In this document: positions 1-5,012 of the stretch, in pieces | How positions within the stretch are numbered: position 1 is the first letter of the stretch | How the letters are laid out: every line of letters begins with the position of its first letter | Source: Bacteroidales bacterium UBA6346 | GTDB lineage: Bacteria; Bacteroidota; Bacteroidia; Bacteroidales; UBA932 | DNA length: 5,012 nucleotides | Assembly: GCA_002438905.1 (NCBI GenBank) | Contig: DJSA01000044.1 | Span: 1-5,012 of the forward strand | Direction: 5' to 3' | Notes under the pieces: generated by a model | Database searches by the model: none | What the model was told of the DNA's origin: nothing | Seen by the model: only the letters and a program-made list of their open reading frames with translations | Position numbers and translations under genes: made by a program

Positions 1-21
1 ATAAATGAGATAAGTTTAATA

Positions 22-48
22 TTCGCAATGAGTTAGAATACTTGCGAA
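22..48. promoter_or_regulatory. Candidate operator: perfect inverted repeat upstream of rhaB
   Basis: TTCGCAA (22-28) and its exact reverse complement TTGCGAA (42-48) flank a 13-bp AT-rich spacer. The half-site centres are 20 bp apart, about two helical turns, so a dimer could contact both from one face of the DNA. The arms are the most GC-containing part of an otherwise AT-rich stretch, and the site lies 64 bp before the rhaB start. It is a plausible binding site for the operon's rhamnose-responsive regulator. In B. thetaiotaomicron that regulator is the AraC-family RhaR, and the E. coli RhaS and RhaR proteins also bind inverted half-sites. The repeat is seen directly; the operator role is inferred. 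Confidence 0.5.
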
Positions 49-51
49 ACT

Positions 52-59
52 TGAATTTG
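52..59 (+). promoter_or_regulatory. Candidate Bacteroidota -7 promoter element for the rha operon
   Basis: TGAATTTG matches the Bacteroidota -7 consensus TAnnTTTG at all fixed positions except the second. It would place transcription start near 64-66, giving a leader of roughly 45-50 nt before rhaB. The -33 region would fall around 31-36 (AGTTAG), which is a poor match to the TTG-type -33 element and lies inside the spacer of the inverted repeat at 22-48. A weak -33 covered by an operator would suit an activator-dependent promoter. TAAGTTTA at 11-18 is an alternative -7 with a mismatch at the last base. The assignment is tentative. Confidence 0.3.
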
Positions 60-63
60 TGAA

Positions 64-85
64 AATAATTCTGAAAAGGATTATT
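64..85 (+). promoter_or_regulatory. Possible hairpin in the rhaB 5' leader
   Basis: AATAATTC (64-71) can pair with GGATTATT (78-85), giving an 8-bp stem with one G-U pair around the six-base loop TGAAAA. It ends 26 bases before the rhaB start. If transcription starts near 65, this hairpin would sit at the very 5' end of the mRNA, where it could protect the transcript. The stem is A/U-rich and therefore weak, and no U-tract follows, so it is not a terminator. I see no riboswitch-like conserved core. Confidence 0.25.
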
Positions 86-111
86 GGACTGAACATATTA
101 ATAGACACTAT

Positions 112-1587
112 ATGGCATCGTTGGCGATAGACCTCGGCGCGACAAGCGGTCGCATCGTACTCGGGAAATATACCGGGAATGAAATACAAATGACTGAAAT
201 ACACAGGTTTCCCAATAATATAATCAAAGTCTGCGGACGCAGTTACTGGGATCTGTGGGGGCTGTGGAACGAAATTCTCGCTGGGCTGCGAAAGGCTGCG
301 ATGACGGGAGAGAGGATAGAATCTGTCGGAGTGGACACCTGGGGCGTGGATTTCGTGCTTCTTGGCAAGGACGGACATTTTCTCGCACAGCCGCGCTCTT
401 ACCGCGATGACTACACGGCCGGCGTTCCGGAGCAATTCTTCGAGGTCATTCCGCGCGATGAACTCTACCGCAGGACAGGCATCCAGATTATGAATTTCAA
501 TACGGTCTTTCAGCTTTTTGCAATGGGCCGAGAAGGCAACTCCGCCTTGGAGGCGGCTGAGGGGCTGCTTTTTATGCCGGACGCAATCTCATATATGCTG
601 TCAGGAAAGCGGGTGTGCGAGTACACGATTCTTTCCACTTCCGCACTCATGAACCCTGAGACACACGATTTCGATGATGAAATCCTTGCCACTGCAGGCG
701 TGTCGCGCAGTCTTTTCGGAGAAATCGTGATGCCTGGCCATGTAATTGGCACGCTCACGGATGAGGTTATCGCGGAGACCGGGCTCGGTAAGATTCCGGT
801 GATTGCAGTCGCCGGACATGACACAGGTTCTGCCGTTGCTGCCGTTCCTGCTACGGATGAGGATTTTGCCTATCTCAGCTCGGGAACGTGGTCATTGATG
901 GGAGTCGAGACTCCCTCGCCTATTGTTACGGAAAAGTCTTTTGAAATGAACTTTACCAACGAGGGCGGTGCTGAGGGCAACATACGCCTTCTCAAGAATA
1001 TAACTGGGATGTGGCTTCTGGAAAGGTGCCGCGCCGCATGGAAAAAGGAGGGCAGGGAATACACTTATCCGCAGATTGTCGCGATGATGGGCGAGGCACC
1101 GGCGTTCAGGAGCATTATTGATCCGGACAACGCTTCCTTTGCCAATCCGGAGGATATGCCTTCGGCAATCAGGGCATATTGTCTTTCCCATGGAGAGCCT
1201 GCCCCGTCGTCGGACGCGGAGTTCATCCGCTGCATATTCGAGTCTCTCGCGCTTAAGTACCGCCTTGTGCTGGGGCGACTGAAGGAACTCTCCGGCAAGA
1301 AGATAGAGCGGCTGCATGTCATAGGCGGCGGCTCTCTGAACGCGGAACTTAACCGGATGATAGCGTCTTCGCTCGGGATACCTGTGATTGCAGGTCCTGC
1401 GGAGGCCACAACGGCGGGCAATCTCATGGCTCAGTTTGTCGGGCTCGGTCTTGCGGATTCTATGTCCGGAATGCGCGGCGCCCTGGCCTCCGATCCGTCT
1501 CTTCGCCGCTTCGAACCGGAGGATAGGCAGGTCTGGGACGAGGCATACGCTCGCTTTGAAGGGATGCTCTATGGTGGGGAGAAGTAA
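112..1587 (+). CDS. rhaB: Rhamnulokinase (RhaB; called RhaK in Bacteroides)
   Basis: This cytoplasmic FGGY-family sugar kinase uses ATP to phosphorylate L-rhamnulose to L-rhamnulose 1-phosphate, the second intracellular step of rhamnose breakdown. The 491-residue length matches the family (E. coli RhaB is about 490). The first ATPase-fold domain opens with the phosphate-1 motif AIDLGATSGR (residues 5-14) and contains DTWGVDF (75-81). VAGHDTGSAV (233-242) carries Asp237, at the position of the family's catalytic base. SSGTWSLMG (256-264) begins the second domain as the phosphate-2 motif. IGGGSLNAELNRM (404-416) and AGPAEATTAGN (427-437) form the C-terminal adenosine and hinge region. The ATG at 112 places the phosphate-1 motif at the usual distance from the N-terminus. 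The frame is closed by a TGA at 52-54, with no other ATG in between. It is the first gene of the operon and appears intact, with no missing motif. Confidence 0.96.
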   Translation: MASLAIDLGATSGRIVLGKYTGNEIQMTEIHRFPNNIIKVCGRSYWDLWGLWNEILAGLRKAAMTGERIESVGVDTWGVDFVLLGKDGHFLAQPRSYRDDYTAGVPEQFFEVIPRDELYRRTGIQIMNFNTVFQLFAMGREGNSALEAAEGLLFMPDAISYMLSGKRVCEYTILSTSALMNPETHDFDDEILATAGVSRSLFGEIVMPGHVIGTLTDEVIAETGLGKIPVIAVAGHDTGSAVAAVPATDEDFAYLSSGTWSLMGVETPSPIVTEKSFEMNFTNEGGAEGNIRLLKNITGMWLLERCRAAWKKEGREYTYPQIVAMMGEAPAFRSIIDPDNASFANPEDMPSAIRAYCLSHGEPAPSSDAEFIRCIFESLALKYRLVLGRLKELSGKKIERLHVIGGGSLNAELNRMIASSLGIPVIAGPAEATTAGNLMAQFVGLGLADSMSGMRGALASDPSLRRFEPEDRQVWDEAYARFEGMLYGGEK

Positions 1588-1603
1588 AAATGATATAACT
1601 CAA

Positions 1604-1623
1604 GTTTCCGCATGACAGGAAAC
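1604..1623 (+). other. Small inverted repeat between rhaB and rhaA
   Basis: GTTTCC (1604-1609) and GGAAAC (1618-1623) are perfect reverse complements around an 8-base loop, in the 78-bp gap between the rhaB stop and the chosen rhaA start. There is no T-run after it, so it is not a rho-independent terminator. It might be a processing or stabilising hairpin in the intercistronic RNA, or a chance repeat. The rest of the gap is A-rich leader for rhaA, and I see no convincing TAnnTTTG promoter in it. Confidence 0.25.
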
Positions 1624-1665
1624 ACGAAAAATGATGCAGTTATTACAAGCAAAAACATAAATTAT

Positions 1666-2919
1666 ATGAAACAGGAACTCATAAACAAGGCATACGAAAT
1701 CGCAAGGGAACGCTATGCCGAATTCGGAATCGATACTGAAAAGGTGCTTACGCAGCTTCAGAACTTCCACCTCAGCATGCACTGCTGGCAGGCTGACGAC
1801 GTGAAGGGCTTCGAGGTTCAGGCCGGCGCTCTCTCGGGAGGTATCCAGGCAACCGGCAACTATCCCGGTGCCGCACGCAACATCGACGAACTGCGCGCCG
1901 ACATACTCAAGGCCAAGAGCCTCATTCCGGGAACTCATCGGCTCAACCTCCACGAAATCTATGGCGATTTCAAGGGCAAGGTCGTGGATCGCGATGAGGT
2001 GACTCCGGAATATTTCCAGAGCTGGATTGAATGGGGAAAGGAGCACGATACAAAGCTTGATTTCAACTCAACCTCGTTCTCGCATCCGAAAAGCGGCAAC
2101 CTCTCTCTCGCAAATCCGGACAAGGGAATCCGCGACTTCTGGATTGAGCACACAAGGCGTTGCCGCGAGATTGCGGATGTCATCGGAAAGGCTCAGGGCG
2201 ATCCGTGCATGATGAATCTGTGGGTTCACGACGGCTGCAAGGACGTTTCCGTCAATCACTATCTCTACCGCACTCTCCTCAAGGACTCTCTTGACAAGAT
2301 TTTCGCCGATAAGAAGGACAATATGAAGGACTGCATCGAGGGCAAGGTCTTCGGCATCGGCCTCGAAAGCTTCACAGTCGGCTCCCACGACTTTTACACA
2401 GCCTACGCCGCGCAGAACGGCAAGATTCCTACCATCGACACCGGCCACTATCACCCTACTGAAAGCCCTGCCGACAAGGTTTCCGCGCTTCTGTGCTTCG
2501 TTCCAGAACTTATGCTTCACGTAAGCCGCCCTATCCGCTGGGACTCTGACCATGTCACCATCATGGACGACAACACAGTGGAACTCTTCTGCGAGATTGT
2601 CCGAGCCGGCGCCCTTGACCGCGTCCACTACGGGCTCGACTACTTTGACGGCGCGATGAACCGTGTCGGGGCTTATGTCATCGGCTCCCGTGCCGCGCAG
2701 AAGTCAATGCTCCGCGCCCTTCTTGAACCGAAGGAACTCATCTCCAAATATGAGCTTGAAGACCGTCATTTCGAGGTTCTCGCCCTTGAGGAGGAAAGCA
2801 AGTTACTCCCGTGGAACGCTGTCTATGACGAGTTCTGCCTGCGCAACGATGTCCCTGCCGGCAGCGATTTCATCGTCGAGGTCCAGAAGTATGAAGCCGA
2901 GGTAACATCTAAAAGGTAA
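1666..2919 (+). CDS. rhaA: L-rhamnose isomerase (RhaA; called RhaI in Bacteroides)
   Basis: This cytoplasmic enzyme interconverts L-rhamnose and L-rhamnulose, the first intracellular step. From the ATG at 1666 the protein is 417 residues, close to E. coli RhaA (419). It is a xylose-isomerase-like TIM barrel with two divalent metals, normally Mn2+. The expected ligands are all visible: Glu225 in CIEGKVFGIG, Asp258 and His261 in IDTGHYHPTE, His285 in LMLHVSRP, Asp293 and Asp295 in RWDSDHV, and Asp325 in YGLDYFD. HCWQADDVKGFE (39-50) is the N-terminal substrate-loop region typical of the family. The frame is open upstream to an ATG at 1612, which would add 18 residues (MTGNTKNDAVITSKNINY). I reject it because family proteins begin near MKxELIxxAYEIA and because the A/T-rich leader before 1666 looks like a Bacteroidota start region. 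It lies 78 bp after rhaB, so cotranscription is likely. Confidence 0.96.
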   Translation: MKQELINKAYEIARERYAEFGIDTEKVLTQLQNFHLSMHCWQADDVKGFEVQAGALSGGIQATGNYPGAARNIDELRADILKAKSLIPGTHRLNLHEIYGDFKGKVVDRDEVTPEYFQSWIEWGKEHDTKLDFNSTSFSHPKSGNLSLANPDKGIRDFWIEHTRRCREIADVIGKAQGDPCMMNLWVHDGCKDVSVNHYLYRTLLKDSLDKIFADKKDNMKDCIEGKVFGIGLESFTVGSHDFYTAYAAQNGKIPTIDTGHYHPTESPADKVSALLCFVPELMLHVSRPIRWDSDHVTIMDDNTVELFCEIVRAGALDRVHYGLDYFDGAMNRVGAYVIGSRAAQKSMLRALLEPKELISKYELEDRHFEVLALEEESKLLPWNAVYDEFCLRNDVPAGSDFIVEVQKYEAEVTSKR

Positions 2920-2932
2920 AACTGCAGGAAAG

Positions 2933-2977
2933 GCGGATTGCTGCGCTACGTTCCTCGATAAAATCTTCACAACCATC
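2933..2977 (+). repeat. Intergenic repeat-like element, copy 1 (after rhaA)
   Basis: This segment begins 14 bp after the rhaA stop and aligns with 4962-5005 after rhaD. Shared blocks, in order, are GCGGATTGCT, CGATA, AAATC, TCAC and CATC. The alignment needs small gaps: this copy lacks four bases after CGATA, has two more in the middle and has three more before CATC. Order and spacing are kept, and both copies sit just after a stop codon in the same orientation. This points to a dispersed intergenic element or a common 3'-flank structure. GATT (2936-2939) can pair with AATC (2962-2965), and the equivalent pairing exists in copy 2, but the stem is short. Transposase genes and terminal inverted repeats are absent. 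Confidence 0.5.
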
Positions 2978-3021
2978 AACTTCAAAAAGGTAACTTGAAC
3001 AGATGTGTAAGGCGAAAGAGA

Positions 3022-3077
3022 GGATGACGGGAAGCCACGATGCGATTTTTCTCATGAGCGGAGGACTCCCGCCATCC
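3022..3077. other. Imperfect 11-bp inverted repeat in the rhaA-rhaT gap
   Basis: GGATGACGGGA (3022-3032) and TCCCGCCATCC (3067-3077) are inverted repeats with one mismatch (10 of 11 pairs), enclosing 34 bases. A competing small hairpin, GGAG-GA-CTCC (3060-3069), overlaps the right arm. No T-run follows the right arm; the only T5 (3046-3050) lies inside the loop, so this is not a standard terminator. It is the main structure in the 195-bp gap that separates rhaA from rhaT. It might be an mRNA hairpin affecting expression between upstream and downstream genes, or part of an inserted repeat together with 2933-2977. I see no clear promoter or conserved small gene here. Confidence 0.4.
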
Positions 3078-3114
3078 GACTTGAAGCCGTAACTTCTTAT
3101 AAAACGATGCCAAT

Positions 3115-4128
3115 ATGAATATAATAATAGGATTGATAATAATTGCCCTCGGAAGCTTCTGCCAGTCAAGCTCTTACGTGCCGATAAAGAAGGTTCGGGA
3201 GTGGAGCTGGGAGAGCTTCTGGCTTGTGCAGGGCGTGTTTGCGTGGATAGTCTTTCCGCTTTTGGGTGCCTTTCTTGCTGTGCCGCAGGGCAGTTCCCTC
3301 TCGGAAATCCTCGGCTCCGACCCCTCGGCTGCATTGAAGGCGATGGGATTCGGAGCCCTTTGGGGCGTGGGCGGCCTCACGTTCGGTCTTAGCATGCGCT
3401 ATCTCGGCGTTGCTCTCGGCCAGTCTCTCTCGCTCGGGCTCTGCGCCGCTGTCGGAACTCTTCTTCCGGCCCTTGCAGCACATGAGGATCTTTTCCATGG
3501 TCACGGGCTCATCCTTCTGCTCGGCGTATGCCTCACCATCGCCGGCATTGCGGTCATAGGATATGCCGGTGCCCTGCGCTCCCGTCAGATGAGCGCGGAA
3601 GACCGCAAGAAGGCCATCAAGGATTTCGCCCTCACAAAGGGCCTGCTCATCGCGGTGCTCGCCGGAGTGATGTCCGCCTGCTTCAGCCTCGGGCTTGAAG
3701 CAGGGAAACCGCTGCAGGTCAGCGGAATGAAGCCGCTCTTCGCCACTCTTCCCGCCACTCTTATGGTGACTCTCGGTGGATTTGTCACTAACGCCGTCTA
3801 TTGTCTATATAAGAACTTCCGCAACAGCACTTTTTCCGACTACGTCGACACAAAGTCGCTCGGAAACAATCTCCTCTTCTGCGCCCTCGCAGGTCTGCTC
3901 TGGTACAGCCAGTTCTTCGGCCTCGGAGTCGGCAAGTCATTCTTTGAGGAAGGTTCCGTCGTGATGAAGTTCTCCTGGTGCATACTCATGGCATTGAATG
4001 TGATATTCTCAAATGTCTGGGGCATAGTCCTCAAGGAATGGAAAGGCTCCGGAAGGAAGACTGCTGTCGTGCTCGTCTGCGGACTTCTGCTCCTTGTCTT
4101 TTCTCTTATATTTCCGAATTTGTTTTAG
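3115..4128 (+). CDS. rhaT: L-rhamnose permease, RhaT-type proton symporter (RhaP in Bacteroides)
   Basis: This inner-membrane transporter is expected to import L-rhamnose with a proton. It has 337 residues against about 344 for E. coli RhaT, a member of the drug/metabolite transporter superfamily. Hydrophobic stretches suggest about ten membrane segments, roughly 2-18, 34-55, 73-91, 96-120, 130-150, 174-193, 207-231, 250-270, 283-303 and 315-333. A charged cytoplasmic-type loop (RSRQMSAEDRKKAIKD, 155-170) divides it into two five-helix halves. The N-terminal stretch GSFCQSSSYVPIKKVREWSW (13-32) is characteristic of the family and supports the ATG at 3115, which follows an A/T-rich leader. Placement between isomerase and aldolase supports rhamnose as substrate. 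The 195-bp gap upstream is unusually long for this operon, while rhaD follows after only 10 bp, so rhaT and rhaD are tightly coupled. Confidence 0.93.
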   Translation: MNIIIGLIIIALGSFCQSSSYVPIKKVREWSWESFWLVQGVFAWIVFPLLGAFLAVPQGSSLSEILGSDPSAALKAMGFGALWGVGGLTFGLSMRYLGVALGQSLSLGLCAAVGTLLPALAAHEDLFHGHGLILLLGVCLTIAGIAVIGYAGALRSRQMSAEDRKKAIKDFALTKGLLIAVLAGVMSACFSLGLEAGKPLQVSGMKPLFATLPATLMVTLGGFVTNAVYCLYKNFRNSTFSDYVDTKSLGNNLLFCALAGLLWYSQFFGLGVGKSFFEEGSVVMKFSWCILMALNVIFSNVWGIVLKEWKGSGRKTAVVLVCGLLLLVFSLIFPNLF

Positions 4129-4138
4129 AAGCCGAAAA

Positions 4139-4945
4139 ATGAAAAACTCTGTACTTGAAAACCGCCCCGAACTGAGGCGTGAAATTGAAAAGGTTGCCGA
4201 AATCGCCGGCTATCTCTGGGAAAAGGGATGGGCCGAGAGGAACGGCGGAAACATAGTCGTGAACGTCACGGAATATGTCGATGACAAGATGAAGACAATG
4301 CCGGCAATCGCTCCGAAAGTTTCGATGGCTCAGGAACTTCCGAACTTGAAGGGCTGCTGGTTCTTCTGCAAGGGGACCAACCGCAGGATGCGCGACCTCG
4401 CTCGCTTTCCCATGGAGAACGGCTCTATAATCCGCATCTGTGACGACTGCGAAAGCTACGAGATTGTTGCGGACAATCCGGTGAAGCCGACCTCCGAACT
4501 TACATCCCATCTTGCCATACACTCGCTCATGATAGAGCGTGGAAACGGCTACAAGGCCTCTCTCCACACCCATCCTATAGAACTTGTGGCGATGACCCAT
4601 CACCGTCCTTTTCTTGCAAAGGACGTCCTCACCAAGCTCCTCTGGTCTATGATTCCAGAAACCCGCGCATTCTGTCCCAAGGGACTCGGCATCATCCCTT
4701 ATGCAATGCCTTCGTCCACGGCTCTGGCCAACGCGACGGTCGCGCAGCTTGATGAGTACGATGTTGTGATGTGGGAAAAGCACGGGGTCTGCGCTGTGGG
4801 ACCGGAAATAGGCGAGGCATTTGACCAGGTTGACGTTCTCAACAAGGCCGCCCTCATCTACGAGGCCTCCCGCAACATGGGCTTTGAACCTGAGGGCATG
4901 AGCGAGGCGCAGATGGATGAACTGAAGGTCGCCTTCAATCTTTAG
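4139..4945 (+). CDS. rhaD: L-rhamnulose-1-phosphate aldolase (RhaD; called RhaA in Bacteroides)
   Basis: This cytoplasmic zinc-dependent class II aldolase cleaves L-rhamnulose 1-phosphate to dihydroxyacetone phosphate and L-lactaldehyde. The protein has 268 residues, close to E. coli RhaD (274). It belongs to the AraD/FucA aldolase fold. Zinc ligands are visible as His143 and His145 (SLHTHP, 141-146) and His215 (WEKHGV, 212-217); Glu120 in PTSELTSH matches the catalytic glutamate. ERNGGNI (33-39) and CKGT (77-80) correspond to the substrate-phosphate binding loops. I chose the ATG at 4139 because MKNSVLENRPELRREI matches the usual family N-terminus. The alternative ATG at 4094 lies inside rhaT and would add 15 unrelated residues. 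The start is 10 bp after the rhaT stop, with an A-rich leader (GCCGAAAA), so the two genes are very probably cotranscribed. In the Bacteroides order a lactaldehyde oxidoreductase gene would come next. Confidence 0.96.
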   Translation: MKNSVLENRPELRREIEKVAEIAGYLWEKGWAERNGGNIVVNVTEYVDDKMKTMPAIAPKVSMAQELPNLKGCWFFCKGTNRRMRDLARFPMENGSIIRICDDCESYEIVADNPVKPTSELTSHLAIHSLMIERGNGYKASLHTHPIELVAMTHHRPFLAKDVLTKLLWSMIPETRAFCPKGLGIIPYAMPSSTALANATVAQLDEYDVVMWEKHGVCAVGPEIGEAFDQVDVLNKAALIYEASRNMGFEPEGMSEAQMDELKVAFNL

Positions 4946-4961
4946 TTGGGGCGAAGAAAAA

Positions 4962-5012
4962 GCGGATTGCTTCGTTGAACTTCGATAATCCAAATCCTCA
5001 CCATCTAATTGA
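4962..5012 (+). repeat. Intergenic repeat-like element, copy 2 (after rhaD), running to the window end
   Basis: The recognisable match to copy 1 (2933-2977) covers 4962-5005. It begins with the identical GCGGATTGCT and ends in AAATCCTCACCATC, where copy 1 has the same bases with one substitution and three extra. The element starts 17 bp after the rhaD stop, in the same orientation as copy 1, and may continue past 5012, so its right boundary is unknown. GGATT (4964-4968) can pair with AATCC (4987-4991 or 4993-4997), but the stem is short and has no T-run, so I do not call it a terminator. No gene start is visible in the last 67 bp, and transcription may continue into a downstream rha gene. Confidence 0.5.

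Noticed and set aside
1612..1665. N-terminal extension of rhaA from the ATG at 1612
   Set aside because: The 18 extra residues are polar and low in complexity, are not part of the RhaA family start, and precede an A/T-rich leader typical of a Bacteroidota start at 1666.
2068..2628. A 186-codon minus-strand open frame inside rhaA
   Set aside because: It overlaps the metal-binding core of the isomerase and has no family-like features; it is a shadow of the codon usage on the + strand.
3022..3077. Rho-independent terminator between rhaA and rhaT
   Set aside because: The inverted repeat has a 34-base loop and no T-run after its right arm, and the downstream genes belong to the same pathway with no evident promoter of their own.
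4094..4138. Upstream start of rhaD overlapping rhaT
   Set aside because: The added residues are the out-of-frame reading of the last rhaT membrane segment, and the family N-terminus begins at 4139.
4106..4993. A 295-codon minus-strand open frame opposite rhaD
   Set aside because: It lies almost wholly opposite a strongly supported aldolase gene, its product shows no recognisable motif, and its first residues come from the reverse of repeat copy 2. It is best explained as a shadow frame caused by codon bias in rhaD.
1..5012. CRISPR array, tRNA/rRNA, phage, transposase or defence genes
   Set aside because: There are no regularly spaced repeats, no tRNA-like or rRNA sequence, and every long supported frame is a rhamnose-pathway gene. 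I found no evidence of a novel protein-coding system in this window.

Overview
This window is an almost complete L-rhamnose catabolic operon, with all genes on the + strand in the order rhamnulokinase (rhaB), L-rhamnose isomerase (rhaA), L-rhamnose permease (rhaT) and L-rhamnulose-1-phosphate aldolase (rhaD). The proteins resemble Bacteroidales homologues, and the gene order matches the rhaKIPAO arrangement known from Bacteroides thetaiotaomicron (kinase, isomerase, permease, aldolase, oxidoreductase). Starts preceded by A/T-rich leaders without a Shine-Dalgarno sequence also fit Bacteroidota. Coding GC looks to be around 50-55 percent by eye, which would suit a moderately GC-rich member of the order, such as a Prevotellaceae, Muribaculaceae or Rikenellaceae relative, better than Bacteroides itself. 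The genus cannot be fixed from this window.

Layout: 1-111 is an AT-rich control region with a perfect 7-bp inverted repeat whose half-sites lie 20 bp apart, a candidate Bacteroidota -7 element, and a possible leader hairpin. rhaB occupies 112-1587. A 78-bp gap with a small hairpin leads to rhaA at 1666-2919. A 195-bp non-coding gap (2920-3114) holds a repeat-like element and a large imperfect inverted repeat. rhaT follows at 3115-4128, and rhaD at 4139-4945 starts 10 bp after it. After rhaD, the last 67 bp contain a second copy of the same repeat-like element and no visible terminator.

Together the genes import L-rhamnose (RhaT), isomerise it to L-rhamnulose (RhaA), phosphorylate it at C1 (RhaB) and cleave the product to dihydroxyacetone phosphate and L-lactaldehyde (RhaD). 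The lactaldehyde oxidoreductase (rhaO/fucO) and an AraC-family regulator (rhaR) expected in this type of locus are not in the window and may lie downstream. I found no phage, defence, CRISPR or RNA gene. The enzymes are conventional; the less-explained parts are the operator-like palindrome and the paired intergenic repeats.
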